Assembly (NCBI RefSeq): GCF_910596095.1
Contig: NC_056535.1
Coordinates: forward strand, 19,484,505 to 19,548,504
Length of the DNA stretch: 64,000 nucleotides
Direction of reading: 5' to 3'
Source of the DNA: Thunnus maccoyii
Lineage: Eukaryota; Chordata; Actinopteri; Scombriformes; Scombridae
In this document: one piece after another, positions 11,477 to 24,025 of the stretch
Layout: each line of letters opens with the position of its first letter
Position numbering within the stretch: the first letter of the stretch is position 1
Made by a program: the position numbers and the translations under genes
Notes under the pieces: generated by a model
Seen by the model: the letters and a program-made list of their open reading frames with translations, nothing else
Told to the model about the DNA's origin: nothing
Databases searched by the model: none

Positions 11477-11938
11477 GACTCACCATGCAAAGTCCTAGCA
11501 TCCTAGAGCTACCTGCCCATCTCCCACCCTGAATTTTTGGAATAAGTGTGATGGATTCCACCCTCCTTTTTATGGGAACATGTGGACCAGTTTTATATTA
11601 TAAGGCCTAGTTTTGTGTTGTTTTATCTCATGCCACATTTGTATAGAAGATATGGGTCTGTCTTGGGTGTCAGTGACTCAAGCATCATCAATGTTACAAA
11701 ACAAAAATAATCTCCATAAGTATTGGTTTTAAAAAAGATATGGAGTTTGATTCCGGTTCTGGTGTCAGCACAACTTGTTGGACCATCTGTGTTGTACACA
11801 GTGTCATTACCACAACAGAGCTTTTATGAAGGGAACATCCTTGTGTGCCAAGTTGAACAATTAATTGTGTAGTCATCTTTATTAAGGACCTTCTTGTACA
11901 GTGAACTGTTTGGTGATGTTTCAGGATTTAAATACTGT

Positions 11939-11944
11939 AATAAA
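11939..11944 (+). terminator. brk1 polyadenylation signal
   Basis: AATAAA about 460 bases after the brk1 stop codon, in an AT-rich 3' UTR with no competing gene. It is the first canonical hexamer I saw after the stop. Confidence 0.6.
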
Positions 11945-11979
11945 CTATAAACAATGACCATGTTTTGTGTTGTAGCTTA

Positions 11980-12260
11980 TCAGAGTCTGATTCAAATTTA
12001 TTGACTGAGTATGCTGACACAAGAAATTTGACTCAAGCTCTCAGTGACTCTTAATACATTAAAACAGCAGATAAGTTTACTGGAGGACACAGATAGAGAC
12101 ATGCAGCTAAACAGTTAAGGGAACACAAATATGTAGCATAGCTATTGCATTAAGGCAAGAGCTGCGCAGCAAACGGTATGGACGTTATAAACAGTACCAG
12201 TCAAAAGTTTGGACTGGTATTGTTGGTCAGATTGTATATACAGACTTTTGGTACACATAG
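11980..12260. repeat. Dispersed-repeat remnants including a Tc1-like terminus
   Basis: 12192-12213 reads CAGTACCAGTCAAAAGTTTG, the characteristic terminal sequence of many fish Tc1-like transposons. No transposase or matching second end remains. The preceding 12000-12120 ('acaagaaatttgactc') resembles a common dispersed fish repeat, but I cannot name it. Confidence 0.55.
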
Positions 12261-12870
12261 TGCAAGACTTCATGGGAGCATGAATGCTGGAATAAAAATA
12301 TGTAGGTTATATTGTACATAGAGATGTTTTTATGTCCTGCATACTGATTGAAGATCATATGAGTATTTTGCGCAGACTTAAGTATGACAATGAAAAAACA
12401 TTATGTACATGCGCAATACATATATAACACTATAATACGGTATTTAGTAAAGTAAGAATTACAGGCTGAATGTAAAACTGTCGAATTACAAATAAATAAA
12501 TAATATATTCCCATAAACTACAATTGCGAAGAGCTGAGATCGGCTGAAATAGCTATAAAACAAGTAAAATGGCGGAAATAGAGTGTGGGAGATTTGCCCG
12601 TAATTTTGCCTTTCAGGCAGCACTCTTAGCTCTATTCAGGTAGCACGTCTACTTTTGTCGTAGGCAGACAGCTCTGGCCCCATCCGTGGTCGTGACCTAA
12701 CTCTTAACCATCTATAATGTAAACCTAAACACAGACATTTATTAGAACATATTAGGGACAACCGAAAGGACTAGGCGCCGCCTGTAAGTCAAAATTTCGG
12801 GCGAAATTATTCTCATTCCCAAAATGCACCGGGTTATAGAGTACACCAATGCATCTTGGGATAAAGAAGG
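12261..12870. other. Intergenic DNA between brk1 and rbm5
   Basis: No gene or clear repeat seen. The last part, with more CpG, presumably holds the rbm5 promoter. Confidence 0.4.
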
Positions 12871-12986
12871 TGCCATCGTAGTTTTGTGAAAAGTCCTTGA
12901 ACGTGAGATGAATTCTCTTACCCACAACTTTGCAAAGAGATTTAGAGAGTGCTAGTGGCTATTAACATTATTCATAACCTACACTG
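12871..12986 (+). other. rbm5: Probable non-coding first exon of rbm5
   Basis: A strong donor (ACACTG|GTAAGTAAC) ends this stretch at 12986, and the next acceptor (TTTTTTTGCAG) ends at 13258, 32 bases before the rbm5 start codon. The RBM5 start codon normally lies in the second exon, so this is a likely 5' leader exon. Its 5' boundary is a guess. Confidence 0.5.
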
Positions 12987-13290
12987 GTAAGTAACTGTAC
13001 ATTAAGACTCGAAATTGAAACCGCTTATAGCTTCTCAATGGCGTCGTTGGTTTTCAGTTAAGTTATGTATGTTTGTTAACCGTGGACCCGGGTCCATGTA
13101 ATGGTTTACTATCATTTTTATTGTGCACAGTTAAAAAAAAAAAAGAAGCCAGTTCAACTGTAACGTTACGGGTGCTGTTACGTCGCTGAGCTTGACAATA
13201 AAAAAAACGAGCGTTTTGAATAACTCTGAACTCATGGTGTTTTTTGTTTTTTTTGCAGAGGTCGGTTGTGTACGGAAGCATTAGGGAGAA

Positions 13291-16200
13291 ATGGGAGCTG
13301 ATAAAAGGTGAGTAAATGCCAGCGCCGTTCGCCATGGTAGGTGTGGCTAGCTATGATAGCAGTCCAAATATGTACTCCTTCTTCAAAGGTAGCGAGAGCG
13401 TATTTTTACATTATAGACCCTAACTATAATTTATAAGCCCATAATCCCATAGTGTTTAGAAAACTTTTGTATTCTTGAAACCAGGATAATTTCAGTTTCA
13501 ACCCCTGTGGAGGTGTATCCTAATATTGCTACTTAATCCTAAACATTCCCCCTCCATTTTATTGCCAAATTTAAAGAATTTCTTGACTTTGTTGTAAAAT
13601 ACGTTTTTCGTGGTCGCAAAAATTCCCACCAGTTGACACAATTATTGTACTGCCGTTCTACTTTGTCTTAATAAAGGCAATACTTACCAAAGTTGCTATT
13701 TCATGGGAAATCTAAATAGCAAATTGGAAAGTTACCTTAACTGGGATAAAATAGCGGATTAAATCATGGAAGCAACATTTAAAACAAACTGGAATTAAAA
13801 TGATATGGGAAATGTTTAAATTGATAAAACACAATAACAAAATAACTACAATTATGGTAGCTTCTTCAGCAGGGCGAGACAAGCAGGGCATTGTGCTTTC
13901 CAGTCTGTCAGACAGTTGCATGTCAGAGTTGTTTAATGCACCGTTACTGTTGAAATGAGACAGTGACCGCTGACCAACTGTATGTTACTTTGTTACACAG
14001 TTGATCAGCTTCTCTTTTCTCACAACACACATTGAGAAATTGATGTTCTTTACTTAAGTATTTCTGTTTTATGCTGCTTTATGCTTCTACTTCACCACAT
14101 TTCAGAGTGAAATATTGTTCTCTGGACTTCAATACAGGCATTTGACAGAATAGTTACTAGTCACTCTTCAGAATAAGAATTTACAGAAACAAAACATATG
14201 ATGAGCTTGTGAAATACAAGCAATTGTTAAAGGTGAACCACCAATTTACTTACTTTTACTTTTGATACATTATTGAAGTTGCTTGTAAAAAATAATTTAT
14301 GTTTATTTACTGAAGTAGGATTTTGAATACAGAACTATTATTTGCCATGGAATAGTTTTACATCGTTGTATTAGTTCTGTCACTAACGTAAACAATCCGA
14401 TTACTTCCTCCACCACTGGCTATTATAATAATGTAGGCAAGCTCACCAACAGGAATTCATGATGACTCAGTTATATGATTATATTCTGAGGAATATCATG
14501 CAATTGGACACTAGTCTTGCTGCAGTGTTTTACTTTTCTTTCCACTGTCTTGCTGAATAGGATAAGCCGGACTGAACGTAGCGGTAGATATGGCTCTGAC
14601 CAGTCTCGTGATGAATCAGAATGGCGCGACAGACGAGAGAGAGACCAAGAGCGTGATCACAATATGCGTCGCTGGGGAGAAGACAGACGTAGCGATCGTT
14701 ATGAAGGAGATCGTCGAGGATCAAGAGACAGTCCAGAGGTGTTTATTTCAATATTCAGTGACTTTTAATGTGATATAATGTCATCCACACTCAACTGATA
14801 CACTGATTTATTTGTATTCAAGCAAAGGGAACGGAAAAGACGTAACAGTGATAGATCAGAAGATGGTTATCACTCTGATGGAGACTACCCAGAGCAGGAT
14901 TACAGAAGGGAATCTGGGGAGGAGAAGAAGAGCAAGACTATCATGCTCTGGGGTTTGTCTCCTCATGTCACTGAGGAAGATGTAAGTCTTTGTTTTTGTT
15001 TGCAAACATTTCCAACCTCTTTTGTGTTAAGTATAGTTCAATGTTGGTGCACCACTCACTCTGTAAGATGGAAAGCCTTCATAATGGGGCTAGTTTTGAA
15101 TCATAATGTTAACATACTGTCTGTATGTTGTTATTCAGATTTGTTTTGCCATAGACCAACTGGAGGGACCCCAGCCAGTAGATGTCAGGCTGATGAAAAA
15201 GAAGACAGGTGAGAAGCAGATACACGACGGACCCCGACCTTCCCCCAGTCTTTGACCATAGGGCCAATCTGCTTCCTTTCAGACCCATTTTCCCATAGCA
15301 GCTAGGACAGATTTGTATCGAGTTAATTGCAAAATTATTTAAGATGTTGATTAAAGACTTATAATTTCAGTTCATTGTGAATCTTTTTAAGGTAAGTAAG
15401 AACAGCAATAACAGTTTTTAAGTAAGTAAATTGGCAAACACGCACTTTGTTTTTGAGTGTGGTGTAAACAATGGTATTCAGCAGGATTTCTTGCTATGGT
15501 AAAACTCCTATGGAGTGGCCTATTGTTTACCAAACAGGGCCTGGGTCGTGAAGCAGTTTGTGGAACAGTTTGAATAATATGCCCATGGACTCTTAACTAA
15601 CACGCCTCCCGTCTATATTTGAATGCTGTCTCTAGGTATAAGCCGTGGTTTCGCCTTCGTGGACTTTTATCACTTGCAAGATGCTACCCGATGGATGGAG
15701 ACCAATCAGGTTGCTTCACAATCGCCAAGTCTAGTTTTAATCTTGGGGATCTTGGAAAAATAACCAAAATGGCAACCACAATGCATTGAATAAGTAGTGT
15801 GGAAGATGTACAGATCTGTTTGAAAAATCCATGGATTGAATGCCACAGACCATAAAGATTTGTATATTAAGAGATGATTATATTCATGATACATAACTTA
15901 TTTTTTAACAAGCTTTCTGGTTAGTTTATTATAATGACAGTAACATCAAACCTGCAGTTTTAACTGGTATTATGAGGTCATCTCCATAATGTATATGTAT
16001 TTAAGACAATGAACACACTTTCTTTACCTTGCTGTTAGAGGCATTATCAATGAGATTTCAGAGTTTAATTTTAAACTTAACTATTCTTTTTAAGTCGAAC
16101 CCTTGGTAGATGGGGCTTTTTTTTCCTTTCCTTTTTTTTCTTTTTAGAAAGTCATTTTCTCCTTTTTATCATTTTTGTTGGAAGAGATTTTGTGGGAATC

Positions 16201-19200
16201 TCTGGTTTTACAGAAAGCAGCCAAAATTGTCTATTAGGGTCACATTATACACTTTGCTCCAGCTCAGCCTGGGCACTCGGGTCCCAAACACTTAAAGAAC
16301 CCTCTATACATCATGCTCACATATACATCATGTGCCTGTCTTTAACACAAAGGCTATCTGTGGGGGTCCCTCTCCCCGTTCGCTCCCTTCCAACACTGCT
16401 TGCTCTGTTGATGAGATTGATGCTTGCCACGGATATTTGAGTGATACTTGTCCTCCTCTTTCAGAAACGTCTGACCATCCAAGGCAAAAGCGTGGACATG
16501 CACTACAGTCACCCCAGAAACAAGTATGAAGACTGGCTCTGCAATACTGTAAGTTAATGATCTGTCTTGATTTCATGACCACATTATCCAAACAATGCTA
16601 CAACACCCGCACACATATAAATATTTGGCGAATGAGTTCGTATTTGCAGTTCTGTTATCTTATTTTGTGGTTCACCTCCATTTGGATACGTGGTAAAGGT
16701 TAGGTTGTGTCTCAGGTAGGTATAGTATGCTGCACCAATATAGATTGCGTGTTCTCTGAGGCAGCACTGTTAAGGGCTTTAGTAGGTGTATAATAAAAAT
16801 GATGTGAACGGTTACTTGCAGTGTGGCCTGTACAATTTCCGGAGGAGGCTGAAGTGCTTCAGGTGTGGAGCAGCCAAAGCTGGTAAGTAGCTAAATCAAC
16901 AAGAGGCCACTGACTCCAACATCCAGGCAGCCTGAGGCAACAGTGCTGGGATGCAGCGCAAAATTTGTGCATTTGGAGTTGTAGAAGCCTAGTAAACCAA
17001 ATTCTATGGATTCTTAAGTGGTGTCACTGTTTTGGATCTAGAGAAAGTCAATAGATGGGAGATAGCATTCATTTTGTCCACCTGAGAACAATACAAAATG
17101 GGTAAAAAACATAATGGAATTCATGAAATAGTCTATATGATACTGTAAACACTCACTACTTCTTAGCACAAGTTTTTAATACGTTTGACATCATACCTCA
17201 TTTCCAGTTCTTTGATTACACAGTTCTGAAGGTTATGTTAATGCACCTCTTACCTCTGTCATTCTCTCAACAGAAAGTGAGACCGGCAATAATAATGGAG
17301 TCACAGAAACTCAACCCAGCGGAGATTTCTATGGCGACAGTAAGGACTTATTTTAATAGATGTAATACACCACTTTGTTTGGAACAGAAAGGTCACTGGC
17401 TGTGGTAGATTGTTTTTAAATATAGACTTTTGTCTTGAACAGCAATCATCCTGAGAAATATTGCACCTCTGACCTCCGTGGAAGCCATCATGACAGCCCT
17501 GGCACCATATGCTAATCTTTCATCGAATAACATTCGCCTCATCAAGGACAAGCAGACAGGCCAGAACAGAGGCTTTGCTTTTGTTCAGCTGTCTTCTCCT
17601 CTGGTAAAGGATTCTTGAACATCTAACACAATTAACTGTTTTTCAGTGTCATAATTTACCTTTATACAACAACCAACCAACCATTGATGAATGGTTTCCA
17701 TATGGCTTTTCTACAGATCAACAATACTCCTTAGCTGTCTTAAAAGCTTCTCACTGATGTCTGCAAATCACTTAAAATGTATTATGACTCCTTTTCACAG
17801 GAGGCCTCTCAGCTGCTGACCATCTTACAAGGACTGCAGCCTCCCCTAAAGCTGGATGGGAAAACAATTGGAGTGGATTATGCTAAGAGTGCTAGAAAGT
17901 AAGTATAACTTAAGTGGATAGTGTGCCTTCTTAATTTCTTAGGCAAATCTTGTGTATTTTTCCTCAAGTTACCTGTTTTTGTACACAATAAAGATATGGG
18001 AGACACAGCAACACTCCAGTTAAATGTGGGAATACCCTTGTTTGCCTCTTTAGGGACCTTTTACTACCTGATGGGAATCGTGTCAGTGCCTTCTCTGTTG
18101 CTAGCACAGCCATTGCTGCAGCCCAGTGGTCCTCAAGTCAGGTAGGTCCATTCTCTCTAAATTTCATCTTATTTATTATCTCCAAATATCATCATGTAAC
18201 AGGCTCATAATCATGCTTTGCCTTTTCAGCCACAGCAGACTTCAGAGGGAGTGTCGGAGTACAGCTACTTGCAAGAAGGCTATACTCCGATGTCACAGGT
18301 TAGCAATGCAAAAGAAGCAAACATTGTAATGATTAGCTTGAAGGAAGACAGTGTTTGATGCCTTTCAATTTAGTTTCTTTAAGGTTGCATGCAGTAAAAT
18401 ATGGCTCTATGGTAACATCTAGTGGCAGTTGACATTTACAGCATGTGTCCTCAGAGAAATCCTATTTATCTAAATTCTAAAGTGATTTGATGAACAAATT
18501 TCAAGCTTACGAACCATTAGATTCCTGATAACAGCTCTTAAGATATAAGATGCAAGGCTGTACCTGTATATCATAACAATGTTTGAAATATTGACCCAGT
18601 GTTACGAATTTTACACTGACAAGTATGTGCATCTCCTTTGAGTACTAACTAATGTGGGTTACGTAATGGCTCACCACTTAAGCTAGTAGGGAAAGCTAAA
18701 GTTGGCATGTCTCACACTGAAAAATTAATGTATGTATTTCAATAAATGATTTCTTTTTTTTTTTTCCAATAGGACTACCAAGCGTACTACCAGCAAGCAG
18801 CGGGAGCCAGCACCTCTCAGGGAAATGGGATTCTAGGAGGTACAACATGCTAAAAAGGCTTATTGAGATGTTGGGACAGTTCTGACCATTCTTTGTATAA
18901 TTATAGTATTATAAAAACTAGAACATATTACAGTTAGGAATTCTTTTTATAACCCCTTACTACTATCAGGGCCTTTTTGTAATGACATGCAGCCAAATTG
19001 CAGGATGTTTTAACATTTATTTACAATAAAGCTGTAAGAGCAAAAAACACAGTAGTAGTAAAGTAGTAAACCCATCATTTAAAAGCAACAAACACAGATA
19101 ACATATCTCTGTTCTATTCTTAAAAGCATAGTAACTTGACTTTGTTTGCACAGTGATGTTGAGTATTTGAGAAATTCACAGAGCTTTACTTTTCTAATTT

Positions 19201-22136
19201 TAGCGGCGCCTGGTGTAAAGATTGTTCCAACTGCAGCTGGAGTAGTTATCTCACAGAGTGCACAGGTCTACCCAGCCCATTTAATTGCTCAGCCTGCTGT
19301 TCAGGTAATGTATATATTTTGGTTAATTCTGTAATTGCACTATAGTACCATTATAAACACACACGGGGTAACAATTACATTTATTGCAGGCTTTGCCACT
19401 CGCCCATCAGTTGGAGGCAAAACCCCAAACCGGACACCTTTCAGGTGTTGAAGCTGTGTCTGTGCCTGTTGCTCCTGTTGCTGCTGCCACTGTTACCGCA
19501 GCTAGTACATTAACAGCCTCTGGACAGACAGCAGACACCAGTACTGGTATGAGCACACAAGATCACTTAAAACCTGTTCTGCTGAAGTGTGGCATGCATA
19601 AAGAGAAAATCCTCATCTTCTGGACACTGTCGTGTACAGTATATTACAGTGTTTGCTTTGGGACATAGGAATTTGTTTCTGACTGATGTGTGAGAGCAGT
19701 ATGCAATTCCTAAATCTTTTTTTTAGACGAATACACATTGAGGTACAAACCAACTCAAAGCTCTAAATTTATAAACAATACAGCCATGACTAGTCTTTTA
19801 TATGACTGACCAAATACATGGACATCCAGCTGGACCTCAGATTACTTGATGGTGAAGAGTTCTCCAGACACACTTTATTGTCTCGGTAGTAGTATATTAG
19901 TACTCTGGCTTTATGTTTTTGAAAGAAGCATTATTGACTACAAATACTTGTTACTAGCAAGTGAAGTTTTCTTCAGTAGTTTTAATGACATTATGTTTTA
20001 TAATTCCCAGTCGTTCCCGATACATCCTCCTATCAGTACGATGAGTCCTCAGGCTACTATTACGATCCTCAGACTGGTCTCTACTATGACCCAAATACAC
20101 ATGTAAGTAGTGCAAAACCACTTTGTGAGTCACTGGGTTTTCTGTCATGTTGGTGAGAGTGGCAGGAGTTTATATTGTTTTGATTATGCACGTTGGTGTT
20201 TGTCTCCTTTCAGTATTACTACAACTCTCAGACTCAGCAGTATCTGTACTGGGACGGTGAGAAACAGACATATGTCCCTGCCTCAGTCGACGCAAATAAC
20301 GCAACAAGCAGTTCTGCAACAATGGGCAGCAAAGAACATAAAGAAGGCAAAGAGAAAAAGGAAAAGCCCAAGAGCAAGACTGCTCAGCAGGTATTGTTAT
20401 AAATCCAACATCAGCACATATTGTCTGTTATGTGCTATAGCCAGAAGTTCTTGATATTTTTCATATTTGAGTTCATTCTTTTTACATTTTAACTTCATGA
20501 TCAAATCTGTTTGGTTCTTTCAGATAGCTAAAGACATGGAGCGGTGGGCTAAAAGTCTCAATAAGCAGAAGGAGAACTTCAAGAGTAGCTTTCAACCTAT
20601 TAGTCAAGAAGAGAGGAGGGAGGCAGCAGCTGCTGATGCTGGTTACACTTTGTTTGAAAAGAAGGTACAACAGTAGGATTCTGCTGAGTTCTGCTTATAT
20701 TATATATGCTTTGAACTTTGATGTCTTAAATGGATTGACTTGATTTCTCAGCAGGCAGGAGGACTAGACAGATTCATGCCAGAGGTGCTAAATAGCCCTG
20801 AAGAGGAGGCACCGACCAGCTCAGTCAACACTTCCAAGGTAATTGGTTTCTACATCACTGGGTTTTGGAAGACTAAACTTTTCTTTTTCAGTAGGATAGG
20901 AGTTATTGTGAAACCCAGATTTAAGTGTGCATTTAATTGTAAATGCATAAATCCTCCACTTGGATTCTGGACTTACTTATACAAACAGTATTTTTACCTG
21001 CCTTTGTTTATCTGCGGTGGTGTTAGTGTGGCCTTGTGGCAGCCTACAGTGGAGACAGTGACCCTGAAGAGGGAGTAGCAGAGCCTGATTGTGGTGAGGA
21101 AGGCCAGGACAAGATGACAGACTGGAAAAAGTTGGCCTGCTTGCTGTGTAGGAGACAGTTCCCCAATAAAGAGGGTCTACTTCGACATCAGCAACTCTCT
21201 GACCTCCACAAGGTAACATCATGCAATAATTTTCTCAATGATTGAATATGAAATGTCCACTCACTAGTCAAGGAAACTATAAGACCATTTACTCACTGAT
21301 GTATCATCTGTTTGTCTGATCTATCCTAGAAAAACCTGGAGGTTCTCCGCAGATCCCAAATGAGTGAAGCAGAGCTGGAGGAGTTGGAGAGAAAAGAGAC
21401 TGAGGTGTGGCTGAACAAAGAATAACTCAGTTGCTAGTGAATCATAATGTTCTGCTGTTAAATTGACTGCTTTATAAAATTCTAACTGTTTTTACTCTTC
21501 TGGTGACTAGTTGAAATATAGAGACAGAGCAGCTGAGAGGAGAGAAAAATATGGCATCCCTGAACCACCAGCACCTAAAAAGAAGAAATTTAGCCAACCG
21601 ACACCAGTCATGTAAGCAATTTTGTATTTATTTAATAACTGATTTTTTTATAAAATATTATTTTTCAGTCCTTGCATAGTGCAAGCTGTTTCATTTGATG
21701 TGTTTTTAATAAAGTTTAAATATTTCCTTTTCTCCTGTACAGTAACTATGAGCAGCCCACTAAAGACGGCCTTAACAGTGACAACATCGGGAACAAAATG
21801 CTGCAGGCTATGGGCTGGAAGGAGGGTAAAGGTCTTGGTCGCAACCAGCAGGGCATCACTGCACCAATTGAGGTATTCAAAACAATTAGTAGGGGTGTAC
21901 CTGGTACCCATCAGCATGAATACTGTGCAGTATATGCGTCCTGGCTCTATTAAACCAATGTAAAGATCTAGGGATGACTTACAAAAGATATTTGTGATTT
22001 TCCTCCTCAGGCACAGTTGAGAACAAAGGGAGCTGGTCTCGGCACTAAAGGCACCAACTACACCCTCTCTGCCTCTGACACGTACAAAGACGCAGTCCGT
22101 AAAGCCATGTTTGCTCGCTTCACTGAACTGGAGTGA
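13291..22136 (+). CDS. rbm5: rbm5, RNA-binding motif protein 5
   Basis: Nuclear splicing regulator of spliceosomal A complexes. It controls alternative exons of apoptosis genes such as FAS and caspase-2. Twenty-four coding exons, all GT-AG: 13291-13307, 14561-14738, 14823-14981, 15139-15208, 15636-15709, 16465-16548, 16822-16882, 17274-17339, 17443-17603, 17801-17898, 18054-18141, 18230-18298, 18773-18839, 19204-19304, 19390-19546, 20011-20102, 20214-20390, 20524-20664, 20755-20838, 21027-21212, 21330-21404, 21511-21611, 21743-21872, 22011-22136. They join in frame to 853 residues (human 815). Domains: Arg/Asp-rich start; RRM1 about 103-183 with RNP1 SRGFAFVDF; RanBP2 zinc finger with C192, C195, C206, C209; RRM2 about 237-320 with RNP1 [13 protein letters not shown] about 489-540 ('[21 protein letters not shown]'); C2H2 finger C686, C689, H702, H709; G-patch about 783-829. 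The [17 protein letters not shown] start and lack of RBM10's acidic insert favour RBM5 over RBM10. Confidence 0.96.
20749..20754 (+). other. rbm5: NAGNAG tandem acceptor of rbm5 exon 19
   Basis: The intron ends CAGCAG, so splicing after either AG keeps the frame and adds or omits one Gln just after 'LFEKK'. The duplicate copy keeps the same CAGCAG at 60715-60720. Confidence 0.7.
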
Positions 22137-22507
22137 GTGGTCTGCAGATGAAATGCTGCTTTTTGGGTGGACTCATTATCAGATGGTGAGGTTGAGCTCA
22201 ACCATGTCTGAATCAACAACGTCAGCGAACTAGCTTTGAAGCAAAAGAGGGTCTGTTGATTTTTACTCCATGTATGATCTATGATTATTTTGCCTCTTGC
22301 CATAATGGTTAACCCGGATAGTAGAAATAATCTGTAATGGAGGCGTATGAAGATGATGAATAATATAATTTATAAATTGTACATATGCACAGTAAATTTC
22401 CTTTCCTTGTTTACATATTTGTTTTATATTTCTTCTGTGGTAACGGTTTCTTTTTTCCCAGCATGTTAAAAAAATTGTACAGTTTTACAAAAAATGTCTG
22501 TACAGAA

Positions 22508-22513
22508 AATAAA
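22508..22513 (+). terminator. rbm5 polyadenylation signal
   Basis: AATAAA 372 bases after the stop codon, followed by a T/GT-rich stretch ('ttattgtggtctttatt') suitable as a downstream element. Confidence 0.75.
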
Positions 22514-23017
22514 TGACAGAAGTGATTTATTGTGGTCTTTATTATATTTTATCACCTCAGCAGAAATGTTTTTAACAAGTTAATCATTTAATTAACTTGT
22601 TTGTGAAATTAAATATAATTGTACCAGAAAATGTACTCTGCGCAGAATGATTTTAGTAGTTTCATATGCATTATTGCATAGGTGAAGTCTATTTAAATAT
22701 ATTTCTTAATTCTTAATACATTTTCACTTTAAGAGAAAACACTCCTTTTAGTTTCTGAATTAAACTACAGATATTGCAATGATGTAACTGAATACCATCA
22801 TATCCAGAATTTTCAAAAATCTATTCCACAAAACAAGTCAGACTTGCATGAACCAGATGATTTATGTCCTGTTCTCTATGTGAACTGTAGATTTTTGTAG
22901 CCTGTAAGGCCTTTACAATTTGTACACATCCCCTACTTCTAACCGTTGAAATGCTGGTGAGTAGTTATGGCATTTAACTGAACAGGGTCCAAAATTTCAC
23001 ACATGTTCTCATGCTCT

Positions 23018-23078
23018 CAAACTTTTCATTGATCTAGACAATGCATCTGGTGCATTGTCTAGATCAATGAAAAGTTTG
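23018..23078. repeat. Perfect 28-bp inverted repeat with a 5-base loop
   Basis: The arms 23018-23045 and 23051-23078 are exact reverse complements (left arm begins CAAACTTTTCATTGATC) around the loop TCTGG. The duplicated copy near 63275-63318 keeps a version of the right arm but has unrelated bases in place of the left arm. Confidence 0.95.
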
Positions 23079-23165
23079 CTAACAGCTGGCCTTATTTTAT
23101 TTATTGATGAAGAACAATATATTAAATGTAAGTATTGTCTCCTCATGTAAACTCAAATGCACTTT

Positions 23166-24025
23166 TTGACATTATGCAAAAAGTGCATTATGCATCATTT
23201 GCATGATCCTCCATAATACAGCAGCAATGCCCCTAGTGGATGAAAATAGTATGTATTTGGCCCATAGGGCAAACATGACAAAATGGCTCAATCTGGTGGA
23301 AAATAGTAAAAACTACAATTTTGAAGCCAGGGCTCTAGATTGAAAGCCTGATATAATATATTGCCTGATTTTATGCTGTAGTGGTCATGGGATCAAAAAC
23401 TGTGGTTTTAATGGGTTTAAATGGGGCCATTTCTGTCCATAAGGATCTGAGTGTCTTTATTTTGGCTACACAGTTTGTTATAGACTTATAGGAGCTGAGG
23501 TTCAACTTCCAAAATCAGAAAAAACATCCACACCCTTGTCACAAAAAAGGGCAATTTCACTGATCTTGTGGCTAGAAATTCACAGCATGATTCCACGTAA
23601 CCATTTCATTAGTTAGGGCCACGTAGAGCTTCTCTTTCTCACTTAAAGACAAAGGTAGGTAGGTATTTTTTTCCTTTTGAAATACAATTACACAATATCT
23701 TTATAGAGTACATTTTCTAATCTGTCTGATGTGGTCTGGATGGGAAAAAAGCAGTGAAATCACTGTTTTTTAGTTTTCATAAATAGAATAAAGGTTTCAC
23801 AAATCTGAAACTGTGTTTTAATGTTTTAACTCTCTGGAGTCTCCTTGTTAATCTAGTCCAGATTTGGCAAGTTGGTTTTTGATTTAGACCTAGTCTAATG
23901 TGGTCTGGATGGATAAATATCAGCAAGCAAAATAAAGGTTTCACAAATCTGAAGGTGGATTTACACAGGCTTTTGCTACGATGTCTAATGGAAAGTTATA
24001 TTGTAACCCAGATTCCCTGAGTGAA
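23166..24025. repeat. Repeat-like intergenic DNA with a direct repeat
   Basis: Two similar units lie about 175 bp apart. 23727-23812 and 23899-23953 share 'atgtggtctggatgg' and 'ataaaggtttcacaaatctg'. No gene is visible. The unit may belong to an unnamed transposon that the DIRS element later interrupted. Confidence 0.55.

Larger units (their letters stand above)
19691..23165 (+). repeat. Source copy of a segmental duplication (rbm5 3' third plus flank)
   Basis: From about 19691 (intron 15) through exons 16-24, the 3' UTR and 1 kb of downstream DNA, the sequence recurs in the same orientation at 59658-63399. Introns are included, so the copy arose at the DNA level and is not a retrocopy. Confidence 0.95.

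Noticed and set aside
14517-14768. An independent Arg-rich small protein
   Set aside because: It is rbm5 exon 2 read through into both flanking introns.
19954-20148. A minus-strand protein conserved at 59914-60114
   Set aside because: The apparent conservation only reflects the rbm5 segmental duplication. It is antisense to exon 16.
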